A DNA stretch of 40,767 bases from Candidatus Nomurabacteria bacterium (GTDB lineage: Bacteria; Patescibacteriota; Minisyncoccia; Phycocordibacterales; SBAW01). This document shows, piece after piece, positions 7,299 through 15,302 of the stretch (position 1 is the first letter of the stretch; each line of letters starts with the position of its first letter). The notes below the pieces were generated by a model. It ran no database searches, was not told where the DNA came from, and saw nothing but the letters and a program-made list of their open reading frames with translations. Location: NCBI GenBank assembly GCA_943349945.1, contig CALQZS010000002.1:179750-220516 (forward strand), given 5' to 3'. The position numbers and the translations under genes are program-made.

Positions 7299-7538
7299 CT
7301 ATTTTTGAACTGCTTCTTTCTGTGCCTTCTCGTTCTTAACCTTTTTCGCTGCTTTTGCCTGTGCTTTAGCAGCAACGTCTACAATCACGCGTCCACGGTA
7401 GCGACCGCAGGCTGGGCAGGCGCGGTGTGACACACGCACGGCACCACACTCGCACTTTGCGAGCGTTTGGGCCTTTAGGGCATGGTGCGAACGGCGGTTA
7501 GCCGTGTGCGCCCTTGTGTGTCTCATGCGGACTACCAT
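7299..7538 (-). CDS. rpmF: 50S ribosomal protein bL32
   Basis: A 79-aa ribosomal protein with the basic N-terminus RMRHTRAHTANRRSHHAL, then a zinc ribbon with CEC near residue 29 and CPAC near 42, and a lysine/alanine-rich C-terminal tail longer than in classical bL32. It begins MVVRMRHT. No Shine-Dalgarno sequence precedes the ATG; instead an extended -10 box TGGTATAGT ends seven bases upstream, predicting a leaderless message. It heads the run rpmF, nusB-NUDIX, rnc, smc. Confidence 0.95.
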   Translation of the reverse strand: MVVRMRHTRAHTANRRSHHALKAQTLAKCECGAVRVSHRACPACGRYRGRVIVDVAAKAQAKAAKKVKNEKAQKEAVQK

Positions 7539-7545
7539 ACTGGGG

Positions 7546-7554
7546 ACTATACCA
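7546..7554 (-). promoter_or_regulatory. Leaderless-type extended -10 promoter of rpmF
   Basis: Minus strand TGG-TATAGT, seven bases, ATG. A TTTACT hexamer 17 bases upstream is a possible -35 and falls in the T tract of the preceding terminator. Confidence 0.65.
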
Positions 7555-7560
7555 ATATAT

Positions 7561-7600
7561 ACAAAAAAAGTAAATACGGCCTGTGTATTACCACAGGCCG
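7561..7600 (-). terminator. Terminator of the 78-aa Cys-rich protein gene
   Basis: Perfect 9-bp stem CGGCCTGTG / CACAGGCCG (7577-7600). Read on the minus strand it is followed by TATTTACTTTTTTT. The T tract doubles as the upstream part of the rpmF promoter. Confidence 0.85.
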
Positions 7601-7622
7601 CTGGCTCAAAGCCATCACATTA

Positions 7623-7859
7623 TCATGCACCCTTAGAACGAGGCATATGCGAAATACAACCACCCTGCGCCCCCGGCACAAACCACCTGCATAGCGAAAA
7701 CGGCGACTCCGTTACCGCAAACATATTGAGGGGCGTCTGATGCTGACACCCATCACAGAGCACTTCCGTTGCACTGGGAGCAGCGTTCTTCAGTAACGTA
7801 CGTATTAGCGTTTCCATATCCCCTTGCGAGGGTGGAACATCCATAGAAATTTCCGTCAA
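7623..7859 (-). CDS. Small cysteine-containing protein, 78 aa
   Basis: I do not recognise this protein. It contains CDGC near residue 35, a further Cys in SLCRW near 57 and GGC near 68, so four cysteines that could form a small zinc site. The start is a TTG at 7857-7859 preceded by GGAGG at the ideal five-base spacing, which supports it as a real gene despite its size. It is followed by a convincing terminator. A weak promoter TTGTTG-17-TTTAAT lies between the rnhB stop and this gene. Strong SD and an individual terminator place it with the accessory genes. Confidence 0.6.
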   Translation of the reverse strand: MTEISMDVPPSQGDMETLIRTLLKNAAPSATEVLCDGCQHQTPLNMFAVTESPFSLCRWFVPGAQGGCISHMPRSKGA

Positions 7860-7942
7860 CGCAACCTCCGTGGTTTTTTGTATGCCAAAAAAACTTCGAG
7901 CAGCACCGCATTAAAGATGGCACTTCTCCGCACAACAATATA

Positions 7943-8530
7943 TCACAAAAATGTCTTTCTGTGTAGAGCACAGTGCCCCTGTCGTGACAAGGCCGCGTAG
8001 TGCGCTTTCGTGCCATACCCTTTGTGCACCTCGAACCCATAGCGTGGGAACTTTTTTGCCAGCCGCACCATATGCCGGTCGCGTATCACCTTGGCGGCAA
8101 TAGAGGCGAGCGAGATTATAGGCTCCGTCGCATCGCCTCGTATGATGGTTTTTTGCCTATACTCCTTTGGAGCCTTAAGTGAGCCGTCGAGCAGCACCCG
8201 CACATCTACAACACACACCTTTTGTGCACCAACCTTCGCAAGATGCTCGAGGCCGCGGGCAACCGCTTGGGAAATTGCCTTTGCGATGCCTACGTTGTCT
8301 ATATGGGCCGCACTTTTAAACTGGACAGTGTAGGAAACTTCTCCCCTTTTTGCTGCGGCCTCGAGTAGCGCGAATAAGGCTTCGCGTTTTTTTGGGGAGA
8401 GTTTTTTGGAGTCTGCAACACCCGGGAACCTTTTTTTAATATTGTAGCCTTGGGGCACAGCTACCACACCCACCGCCACAGGCCCCGCCAAGGGCCCTCG
8501 ACCAGCCTCGTCTATACCCACGCGCATCAT
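7943..8530 (-). CDS. rnhB: Ribonuclease HII
   Basis: Cuts RNA in RNA-DNA hybrids and at single ribonucleotides in DNA. With the start at ATG 8530 the protein is 195 aa, the usual size. The active-site acids are D7 and E8 (GIDEAGRGPLAGP), D115 (VLLDG) and D133 (RGDATEP), followed by the ISLASIAAKVIRDR helix. An open frame continues upstream for about 90 codons, but that part is the antisense/terminator region of the previous gene and is not homologous. Six bases before this ATG lies TATGCT, directly after the terminator of the winged-helix gene, so a leaderless start is likely. The stop is TGA, showing that TGA is not reassigned. Confidence 0.95.
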   Translation of the reverse strand: MMRVGIDEAGRGPLAGPVAVGVVAVPQGYNIKKRFPGVADSKKLSPKKREALFALLEAAAKRGEVSYTVQFKSAAHIDNVGIAKAISQAVARGLEHLAKVGAQKVCVVDVRVLLDGSLKAPKEYRQKTIIRGDATEPIISLASIAAKVIRDRHMVRLAKKFPRYGFEVHKGYGTKAHYAALSRQGHCALHRKTFL

Positions 8531-8536
8531 CGCCCA

Positions 8537-8542
8537 AGCATA
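8537..8542 (-). promoter_or_regulatory. Leaderless-type -10 box of rnhB
   Basis: TATGCT on the minus strand, six bases (TGGGCG), then ATG. No convincing -35 box is seen; the T tract of the previous terminator lies just upstream. Confidence 0.45.
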
Positions 8543-8544
8543 AC

Positions 8545-8576
8545 AAAAAAAACGAGACAGCCTTGAGGCTGCCTCG
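8545..8576 (-). terminator. Terminator of the orphan winged-helix gene
   Basis: Ten-pair stem CGAGGCAGCC / GGCTGTCTCG (one G-T pair) with a TCAA loop, followed on the minus strand by eight T. It starts 8 bases after the stop codon. Confidence 0.9.
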
Positions 8577-8583
8577 AGATGCC

Positions 8584-8940
8584 CTAGTGGGCAGTGGCAC
8601 CGAGCTTGTACCCTTCGCGCCGCACCAACACCACGGATGCTTCCCTGGGAATGAATGGATCTGCAGCGCATATTTTGTTGCGCAACCGAAAGACCAGGCA
8701 ACATGCCGCCACAGGAGCCGCACCCGGCTCGCAGCAATGTGCTGCAATGTCCTCCCTTGTGCGCACCATGTCTGGCTCCTCCAGAAACAGATCCAGGAGG
8801 GCACACTCTGTCTGGGTCAGGCGGACTCTCTTTTTATCGGACTTGTCCGGTCTACTAGAGACGAGAGTCATGGCGATCATGTCGTACATCACGCCCGGAA
8901 ATAGCTCCGAGGCCCGTGCATCACTTGTACGTGCGTCCAT
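8584..8940 (-). CDS. Orphan OmpR/PhoB-type winged-helix DNA-binding protein
   Basis: A 118-aa protein whose residues about 38-115 match the C-terminal effector domain of response regulators: RVRLTQTECALLDLFLEEPDMVRTREDIAAH, then VFRLRNKI (the recognition-helix area) and the final wing VVLVRREGYKLGA. No receiver domain precedes it, and no histidine kinase gene is adjacent. It likely binds DNA as a stand-alone regulator. The central ...HCCEPGAAPVAACC... contains four cysteines, unusual for the family and possibly redox- or metal-sensitive (inference). ATG at 8940 has GGGAGG about ten bases upstream; an extended -10 TGATATTCT lies farther up. It has its own terminator. Confidence 0.75.
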   Translation of the reverse strand: MDARTSDARASELFPGVMYDMIAMTLVSSRPDKSDKKRVRLTQTECALLDLFLEEPDMVRTREDIAAHCCEPGAAPVAACCLVFRLRNKICAADPFIPREASVVLVRREGYKLGATAH

Positions 8941-9019
8941 TTGAGAGAACCCTCCCTTGTTGCTCCTGTCGCGAGAATATCACAGGCGGCCCACGCGTGC
9001 CAGCACGCACACCAAGTTG

Positions 9020-9025
9020 TATACT
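9020..9025 (+). promoter_or_regulatory. Leaderless-type -10 box of dnaE
   Basis: TATACT, six bases (GGCTAT), ATG at 9032. No Shine-Dalgarno sequence is present. Confidence 0.6.
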
Positions 9026-9031
9026 GGCTAT

Positions 9032-12000
9032 ATGTCTGCCCCCTTTACCCATCTGCATGTACACTCTCATTACTCCCTTTTGCAAGCACTCCCCAAGCTG
9101 CCCGACCTGGTTGCCGCTGCCAAGGCACAAGGTTCTGAGGCACTAGCGCTGACAGATTTGGGTAACCTGTACGGCGCAATAGAATTTTATCAAGAGTGCA
9201 AAAAAGCTGGCATGAAGCCCATCTTGGGCGTCGATATGGCGCTCGCTGCCCCAGAAGACGCGTCGCAGCAGTCGGGCGGGCGCTTGGTCTTGTTGGCAGA
9301 AACACAGGCAGGATACCAAAACCTACTGAAGCTTATAACCGCTGCCAACCTTGCCGAGCACGAGGGAGAGGCCAAAGCTACGCGCGAGATGCTCGAGCAG
9401 CACAAGGACGGCGTCATTGCGCTGGTGCCAAAGCAATACAAAGAACAACTGGCAAAATATAAAAACATCTTTGGCGATGATCATTTTTATACCGACATGC
9501 CGATGCAAGAAGCCTACTACCTGGAACCTGGCGACCGCCGCGCCTGGGAGACCTTGCGCGCCATTGGCAACCACGGACCATCCGACACCGCACTAGAAGA
9601 AGACGAGGAGTTGCACCTGCACGCCGTCGCACACATGAGAGAGTTGTATAGCGAAGAGGCGCTCACCAAAACAAACAACATTGCGGAGCGTTGCAATGTA
9701 GAGCTGGTGTTGGGTAAGTTTATCTTCCCCGAATTTCCACTCCCGAAAGACAAGAGCGCCGACGACGTGTTGCGCGACTTGTGTTTTGCAGGTTTGAAAG
9801 TTCGCGGGCTCGAAAACAGCCCCGCGGCAATAGAGCGTCTTGAGTATGAGCTCGGCATAATTAAATTTAAAGGTTACGCGGCTTACTTTTTGGTGGTGGA
9901 GGACTTGATACGGTTTGCCAGCGAAAACGGCATCTACACAAACATCCGCGGCTCGGTTGCGGGATCCATGACCACGTATGTGTTGCAGATTACAAAAATC
10001 GACCCGTTGGAATATAAAATTCCTTTTGAAAGATTCTTGAACCCTGAGCGCCCAAGTGCCCCCGACATCGACATGGACTTTGCCGACGACAGGCGCGACG
10101 AGGTTATAGACTATGCACGCCGCAAGTACGGCGCCGCCCACGTGGCGCAGATAGGCACCTTTGGCACCATGCTTGCCCGCGGCGTGGTGCGCGATGTTGC
10201 CCGCGCGCTTGGCTACCCCTACGGCCTGGGCGACCACATTGCCAAAGAAATCCCCTTCGGCAGCCAAGGCTTCCCCATGACGCTCGACCGCGCACTGACA
10301 GAAAATCCCGAGCTGGCCAAACTCTACAAAGCCGAAGCGGATGTGCGCAACATCATAGACCTCGGTAAAAAAATAGAAGGCTGTGTACGCCACGTAGGCG
10401 TGCACGCAGCCGGCGTGGTTATTGCCCCCAAACCACTGGTGGAGTATGCGCCGCTACAACTCGACCCAAAGGGCGGCAAAATTATCACCCAGTACGACAT
10501 GTACTCGGTGGGAGAAGACGGTGTAGGACTGACCAAGTTTGACTTCCTTGGTATCCGCAACCTGACCATTTTGGCCAGCGCAGTGTCCTTGGTAAACAAA
10601 CTCCGCGGCACTTCGCTCGACATCGAAGCGATTCCTTTGGATGACCCAAAAACATTTGAGATGCTTACACGCGGCGACACCGAGGCGACCTTCCAGCTAA
10701 ACGGTGCGGGGATGACGCGATTTCTTAAAGAACTAAAACCAACGTCGATACACGACATCAACGCCATGGTTGCGCTGTACCGCCCGGGCCCGATGCAATT
10801 TATCCCAAACTATATCGAGCGCAAACACAACCCGGCGCTCATCTCGTACCTCGACCCTGCGATGGAGCCTATACTCAAACAGACGCACGGCATTTTGGTG
10901 TACCAAGACGACCTCTTGATAATGGCGCACGAACTGGCCGGCTATAGCTGGGGCGAAGTCGACAAGTTTCGTAAAGCGGTGGGTAAAAAAATCCCCGAAG
11001 AGATGGCTAAACAAAAAGAGCACTTTATCGAAGGCTGTGTCGAACACTCCAAATGGCCGCGCGCCAAAGCAGAGCGTGTGTGGGCATGGATAGAACCCTT
11101 TGCGGCGTACGGATTTAACAAAGCGCACTCGGCAAGCTATGGCCGCGTTGCCTACCAAACTGCGTACATGAAGGCCAACTTCCCCGTCGAGTACATGACC
11201 GCCGTGTTGACCGCTGAGTCGGGAGACGTCGACACCATCTCTATTATGGTTGCCGAATGTAAGCGCCTTGGCATCCCTGTGCTGCCGCCCGACATCAACG
11301 AAAGTATGGGCGACTTTACCGTAGTGGGCGATGCCATACGCTTTGGCTTGCATTCGATAAAAAACTTTGGCTCGGGTGTAGGAGACTCGATAATTGCCGA
11401 GCGCAAAGCACAAGGAGCCTTTACCTCACTGTCCGACTTTTTGCGGCGCGTAACCGACCAAAACCTAAACAAAAAAGGCCTCGAGTCGCTTATTAAGTGC
11501 GGCGCGTTGGATAGCTTTGGCGAGCGCGGACACATGTTCCACAACATCGAACTTCTGTTGCAGTATCATCGCGACGCAGGACAAGACACATCCCAAGACT
11601 CGCTCTTTGCCGCGCTGGGAGGAGCCGTAGAGGAAGTACGCATGCAGCCCGCACCGGAAGCCCCTATGCAAGAGAAGCTCGCCTGGGAAAAGGAGTTGTT
11701 GGGACTGTACGTCTCGGGGCACCCGCTTGACCAATTTAGAGAAAAGCTTGCCACCCGCACTATGACCATAGAGCAGATGAAGCAGCGCTTGATGCCCGGG
11801 CAAACTCTGGTGGCTGCCGGCATGGTCGAAAACGTGCGTGTGATATTGACCCGTGGCGGCGACCAGATGGCGTTTATCAAATTGGCAGATTTTGACGGCT
11901 CCATCGAGGCAGTGGTATTTCCTAAAAACTACGCCGAGCATAAAGACATCATCCGTGCCGAAACCTGCATCGCTCTTAAAGGCAAACTCTCGAACCGAAA

Positions 12001-12043
12001 CGGCGAGTTGTCGGTGATTGCCGACGCCGTCAAAGCGTTGTAA
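9032..12043 (+). CDS. dnaE: DNA polymerase III alpha subunit
   Basis: Replicative polymerase, 1,003 aa from ATG 9032 (a longer frame from 8957 has no support). The N-terminal PHP domain begins FTHLHVHSHYS. The polymerase core has the catalytic PDIDMDF at 344-350 and the third acid in KFDFLG (D504). It also has VHAAGVVIAPKPL and YRPGPMQFIPNYIERKH, then a helix-hairpin-helix region (about 760-850) and a C-terminal OB fold (about 905-1003). It is about 150 aa shorter than E. coli alpha and lacks the tau-binding tail. The PHP metal motifs are eroded: TDLGN replaces TDHGN, the Glu of the third motif is Asp (ILGVD) and the V-A-T-N-D-V-H-Y segment is absent. Followed by thrS after 12 bases. Confidence 0.97.
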   Translation: MSAPFTHLHVHSHYSLLQALPKLPDLVAAAKAQGSEALALTDLGNLYGAIEFYQECKKAGMKPILGVDMALAAPEDASQQSGGRLVLLAETQAGYQNLLKLITAANLAEHEGEAKATREMLEQHKDGVIALVPKQYKEQLAKYKNIFGDDHFYTDMPMQEAYYLEPGDRRAWETLRAIGNHGPSDTALEEDEELHLHAVAHMRELYSEEALTKTNNIAERCNVELVLGKFIFPEFPLPKDKSADDVLRDLCFAGLKVRGLENSPAAIERLEYELGIIKFKGYAAYFLVVEDLIRFASENGIYTNIRGSVAGSMTTYVLQITKIDPLEYKIPFERFLNPERPSAPDIDMDFADDRRDEVIDYARRKYGAAHVAQIGTFGTMLARGVVRDVARALGYPYGLGDHIAKEIPFGSQGFPMTLDRALTENPELAKLYKAEADVRNIIDLGKKIEGCVRHVGVHAAGVVIAPKPLVEYAPLQLDPKGGKIITQYDMYSVGEDGVGLTKFDFLGIRNLTILASAVSLVNKLRGTSLDIEAIPLDDPKTFEMLTRGDTEATFQLNGAGMTRFLKELKPTSIHDINAMVALYRPGPMQFIPNYIERKHNPALISYLDPAMEPILKQTHGILVYQDDLLIMAHELAGYSWGEVDKFRKAVGKKIPEEMAKQKEHFIEGCVEHSKWPRAKAERVWAWIEPFAAYGFNKAHSASYGRVAYQTAYMKANFPVEYMTAVLTAESGDVDTISIMVAECKRLGIPVLPPDINESMGDFTVVGDAIRFGLHSIKNFGSGVGDSIIAERKAQGAFTSLSDFLRRVTDQNLNKKGLESLIKCGALDSFGERGHMFHNIELLLQYHRDAGQDTSQDSLFAALGGAVEEVRMQPAPEAPMQEKLAWEKELLGLYVSGHPLDQFREKLATRTMTIEQMKQRLMPGQTLVAAGMVENVRVILTRGGDQMAFIKLADFDGSIEAVVFPKNYAEHKDIIRAETCIALKGKLSNRNGELSVIADAVKAL

Positions 12044-12055
12044 TCTCTATCTTAT

Positions 12056-13264
12056 ATGGAAGACAGAGATCATCGCAAAATTGGACAAGAATTAGATTTA
12101 TTTACTTTCTCCGACCTGGTGGGCCCTGGGTTACCTTTGTGGACCCCAAAAGGTACCGTACTTCGCCAAGAGCTCGACAAATTTGTGTGGGATCTGCGTT
12201 CCAAACATGGCTACGAACGAGTGACCATACCGCACATTACAAAAAAAGACTTGTATCAAATATCAGGACACTGGGATAAATTTTCTGACGAGCTTTTTCG
12301 TATCACCTCCCGCGAAGGAAAGGAGTATGCACTAAAGCCGATGAATTGTCCGCACCACACACAGCTGTTTAATCGACATCCTCACTCCTACAGGCAAATG
12401 CCACAGCGATACGCAGAAACTACCATGGTGTACCGAGACGAGCAGTCAGGAGAGCTTGGTGGACTCACCCGCGTACTCTCCATCACACAAGACGACAGTC
12501 ACGTCTTTTGCCGCACCAGCCAAATCAAAGAAGAGTTCCTAAAGATATGGGACATAGTCGACAGCTTCTATCAACAATTTGGATTTACTCTCCGTGTACG
12601 ACTTTCTTTCCGTGACCCTAACGAACCACAAAAATATCTTGGCACAAAAGAAATCTGGGACGCTGCAGAAAATGCAATGCGCGAAATAGCAACCGAGCGC
12701 GGCGCCAACTACTTTGAAGGCCCCGGCGAAGCCGCCCTGTACGGACCAAAGCTCGACTTTATGGCAGCAAACGCGGCCGGCCGTGAGTGGCAAGTCGCCA
12801 CTATCCAACTCGACATGAACTTGCCAGAGCGTTTTGATTTAACGTGTGTAAACGAAGAAGGTGAAAAAGAGCGCATTGTGATGATTCATAGCGCCATCAC
12901 GGGGTCACTGGAGCGTGCCGCCGCAGTACTTATCGAACACTATGCCGGAGCCTTTCCTACTTGGCTGTCCCCTGTGCAGGCAAAGGTTATCCCAATCGCC
13001 GACGCGCACCACGAGGCGGCATCTGCAGCGCTGCAAGCACTCAAAGACGCTGGCATCCGTGCCGAGATAGATTTGTCGAGCGAGACTTTGGGCAAGAAAA
13101 TCCGCGAAGCAAAGACACACAAAGTCCCCTATTTGTTGATCATTGGCGACCAAGAGGTGGCCGACCACACCGCAACGCTCGAGGGTCGCGAGGGCAAAAT
13201 TGGTGCACTCTCGGTAGCAGACATTGTCGAGAAGCTCTCCACCGAAATCAAAAACCGATCCTAA
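12056..13264 (+). CDS. thrS: Threonyl-tRNA synthetase lacking TGS and editing domains
   Basis: Charges tRNA-Thr. The 402 aa hold only the class II catalytic core and the anticodon-binding domain. Motif 1 is around 36-60, zinc ligands C98 (KPMNCPHH), H149 (QDDSHVF) and H278 (VMIHSAITGSLER), motif 2 is YRDEQSGELGGLTRV, and the C-terminal HGTP anticodon domain begins near 305. Typical bacterial ThrRS is about 640 aa; the missing N-terminal part includes the site that removes mis-attached serine. Motif 3 reads HSAITGSLER where HRAILGSxER is usual, so the residue after the zinc His is changed. It starts 12 bases after dnaE, and the stop codon lies inside a dispersed palindrome. A tRNA-Thr gene (25440-25515) is in the same window. 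Confidence 0.95.
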   Translation: MEDRDHRKIGQELDLFTFSDLVGPGLPLWTPKGTVLRQELDKFVWDLRSKHGYERVTIPHITKKDLYQISGHWDKFSDELFRITSREGKEYALKPMNCPHHTQLFNRHPHSYRQMPQRYAETTMVYRDEQSGELGGLTRVLSITQDDSHVFCRTSQIKEEFLKIWDIVDSFYQQFGFTLRVRLSFRDPNEPQKYLGTKEIWDAAENAMREIATERGANYFEGPGEAALYGPKLDFMAANAAGREWQVATIQLDMNLPERFDLTCVNEEGEKERIVMIHSAITGSLERAAAVLIEHYAGAFPTWLSPVQAKVIPIADAHHEAASAALQALKDAGIRAEIDLSSETLGKKIREAKTHKVPYLLIIGDQEVADHTATLEGREGKIGALSVADIVEKLSTEIKNRS

Positions 13265-13293
13265 ACTAACGCAGTCAGACTACGTTAGTTTAG
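13261..13293. repeat. Solitary copy of the RAYT-associated palindrome
   Basis: 16-base arms around a central A, with one mismatch (position 13272 against 13282). The core AACTAACGCAGTCAGACT is shared with the copies flanking the transposase at 39753-39791 and 40496-40524. It overlaps the thrS stop codon and precedes a classical terminator, so it is not needed for termination. Confidence 0.85.
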
Positions 13294-13301
13294 CCACACA
13301 C

Positions 13302-13333
13302 AAAAAAAGACGGACACCATGTCCGTCTTTTTT
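13302..13333. terminator. Bidirectional rho-independent terminator
   Basis: GACGGACA-CCA-TGTCCGTC flanked by seven A on one side and six T on the other. It serves thrS (plus) and the 603-aa surface protein (minus), which converge here. Confidence 0.92.
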
Positions 13334-13353
13334 GTGCCACCTATGCGGCGATA

Positions 13354-15165
13354 TTATTTGTCAGAGAGTTTGAGTTGCTGCGCTATAAAGTCGTCTACAG
13401 TGTCGGTGCGATACGCGTGCGTATGCGCCTCGCCGTGAGATACTGTGTCGTGCGCTAATGGCTCGACATGTGTTTGTTTAGAGTTCCCAAACAAACGGCG
13501 TACCAATGTGTTTTGTACACGCTTGACGATTATCAAGTACGCTGCAAGCAAGCCCCAAAGAATAAGGAAGCTCCAGTACAAGACGGTGCCGTATGGTCCA
13601 AGCTCCAAACCAGTGTATGGCACTGCAGAGAGCGACACATAAGGAGAAGCTGGCGCAACGTAGTTTTGTACCGTTACGTATGCCGAGCAGGTTGCCTCGC
13701 GGCCGTTGTGGTCGACAAAGCGTCCTGTGTACACGCCCGAGCGAGTTGGGATGGTGCGCATAGAGCCGTAGGCTGCTACACGACCCACACCTTCTATCCA
13801 GCCAGACGATGCAGCATTACTTGACCAAGAAAGTGTTACTTCCTGCCCATATGCAACAGTGTTTGGAGATACTGTTATCGTACAATCTGCGCGGTAATTA
13901 TTTCGGTCGTTGTAGACTGTGCGCGTACGGTCTCGGTAGATAACCTGCGTCTGCGGAGCAGGGTTGTTGATGGTAATAACGTTGTTGTTTGTATTTGTAT
14001 TGGTGTTCGTGTTTGTGTTGGTATTCGTATTCGTGTTTGTATTTGGGTTTGGATTATTTGGTGCAGGAGGTGTACATACACCGTCACCTGCGCGCACGAA
14101 GCGGTACTGTATTGGGTTGGTGTTTGTAGTCTTCTCCCACCACTGCCAAGTATTACCGTTTGGATCGTTGGCACCAGTACAATACGGTGTCCAGTTTGGT
14201 TGTACTGTAGGTACACATGCGTCGGTGTTTACATAGTGCTCTTTGTTTTGGAGCGTTGACCATGTGCCATTATTACCTGCAACACCAAAGATGTAGCCGC
14301 CTGCTGCCAAACTAAGCGTCACGCTACCTGAAGTGTTTGAGGTAGGAGAAATAAGGTTTTGCCCACCGCCGTATTGGCCCCCTGCCGCTTGTGCGACAGA
14401 AAGTTTTGCATTAGCAGTATTCCACGAAACGGTTACATAGCGTTTTGCAACACCCGGGACACACGCACCATTTTGTGCAGATATAGTACCCGACATTTGT
14501 GCTGGGATAACCGGAGGAGTACAGGTGCCGTCGCCCATACGGACAAAGCGGTACTGTATTGGGCTGGTGTTTGTGGTCTTCTCCCACCACTGCCAAGTCT
14601 TGCCGTTAGGGTCGTTTGCACCGGTGCAGTAGGTTGTCCAGTTTGGCTGTACAACTACCGGAGGAGTACAGGTGCCGTCGCCCATGCGGATAAAGCGGTA
14701 CTGTATTGGGCTAGTGTTTGTAGTCTTCTCCCACCACTGCCAAGTCTTGCCGTTAGGATCGTTCGCACCAGTACAGTATGGGGTCCAGTTTAGCTGTACT
14801 ACTGGAGCTGGAGCGTAGGCCACAGAAGAGCCGTCATCAAAACTGCCGAAGTCACTTGCAGGAGAGTCGGTAGAGGTACTGCCACCGCAGTCGCCACAAC
14901 CACCGCCGTCGGCAGAGCCGCCGCCGTTGCCGTCGCTAGAGCCGCCATTGTCGCCACCAGCATCAGAGCCGTCGCCACTGGCACCGTCACTACCGTCTCC
15001 GCCGCTGCCGTCTTCTGCATATGCGTACGTAGCAAACAAAGAAGCATGGGTACCTTGTTCTGCACGAGTTACTGCGTTAAACGCAATAGCCACAAGCAGC
15101 ACAATGCCCCACAAAATAGCTGTGTTTATGGTAATTTTCGTAAGCGAAAGTGATGTCATTTTCAT
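13354..15165 (-). CDS. Large repetitive surface protein with C-terminal membrane anchor, probable sortase-type substrate
   Basis: About 603 aa from ATG 15165. In order: hydrophobic signal segment (about 14-32) with possible cleavage after AYA near 50; a Gly/Ser/Asp-rich stretch (about 51-115); three near-identical repeats of about 46 aa (about 125-169, 173-218 and 322-366), each with NWTxYCTGANDPNG, WQWWEKTTNT and a closing GDGxCTPP; and a unique insert (about 224-318) between repeats 2 and 3. Then come an Asn-Thr dipeptide run (about 374-392), a β-rich Ig-like segment with CTITV...VTLSWSS (about 425-500), then VPYTGLELGPYG, one transmembrane helix, VKRV and a cytoplasmic tail ending DDFIAQQLKLSDK. 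The anchor is paralogous to the 97-aa protein next to the sortase. ATG 15165 is six bases after a perfect promoter. Likely cell-surface adhesion or structural protein. Confidence 0.85.
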   Translation of the reverse strand: MKMTSLSLTKITINTAILWGIVLLVAIAFNAVTRAEQGTHASLFATYAYAEDGSGGDGSDGASGDGSDAGGDNGGSSDGNGGGSADGGGCGDCGGSTSTDSPASDFGSFDDGSSVAYAPAPVVQLNWTPYCTGANDPNGKTWQWWEKTTNTSPIQYRFIRMGDGTCTPPVVVQPNWTTYCTGANDPNGKTWQWWEKTTNTSPIQYRFVRMGDGTCTPPVIPAQMSGTISAQNGACVPGVAKRYVTVSWNTANAKLSVAQAAGGQYGGGQNLISPTSNTSGSVTLSLAAGGYIFGVAGNNGTWSTLQNKEHYVNTDACVPTVQPNWTPYCTGANDPNGNTWQWWEKTTNTNPIQYRFVRAGDGVCTPPAPNNPNPNTNTNTNTNTNTNTNTNTNNNVITINNPAPQTQVIYRDRTRTVYNDRNNYRADCTITVSPNTVAYGQEVTLSWSSNAASSGWIEGVGRVAAYGSMRTIPTRSGVYTGRFVDHNGREATCSAYVTVQNYVAPASPYVSLSAVPYTGLELGPYGTVLYWSFLILWGLLAAYLIIVKRVQNTLVRRLFGNSKQTHVEPLAHDTVSHGEAHTHAYRTDTVDDFIAQQLKLSDK

Positions 15166-15171
15166 ACCTTT

Positions 15172-15201
15172 ATAATATAACATTTATAATATTCCTGTCA
15201 A
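15172..15201 (-). promoter_or_regulatory. Promoter of the 603-aa surface protein, leaderless type
   Basis: Minus strand TTGACA (15196-15201), 18-base spacer, TATTAT (15172-15177), six bases (AAAGGT), ATG. Both boxes are near consensus. Confidence 0.75.
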
Positions 15202-15251
15202 GAGACCTCGGTGGCCTCTTTTGAAAAGTCGATTACTCTCTATCGGCTCTT

Positions 15252-15291
15252 TAAAAGAGGTCGGAGAGGGCAACTAAGGTTGCCCAACTCC
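15252..15291 (-). terminator. Putative terminator of the two-gene secreted operon
   Basis: GGAG-A-GGGCAAC / GTTGCCC-AA-CTCC forms an 11-pair stem with a small internal loop (15263-15291), 12 bases after the stop at 15303. On the minus strand CTCTTTTAAA follows, a weak T tract. Confidence 0.55.
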
Positions 15292-15302
15292 TACCCTGCT
15301 GT

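Noticed and set aside
7943-8530. Possible recoding of TGA, as in some Patescibacteria
   Set aside because: rnhB and several other genes end at TGA exactly where the family ends, so TGA is a normal stop.
7943-8806. Longer RNase HII with an extra N-terminal domain of about 90 aa
   Set aside because: The extra frame overlaps the winged-helix gene and its terminator, and the family start MRVGIDEAG matches ATG 8530.
9593-10405. Minus-strand open frame of 270 codons
   Set aside because: Shadow of dnaE; the dnaE frame carries all conserved motifs here.
13979-14050. Asn-Thr repeat as a phase-variable microsatellite
   Set aside because: The DNA uses mixed Asn and Thr codons, so the tract is not a perfect short repeat prone to slippage.
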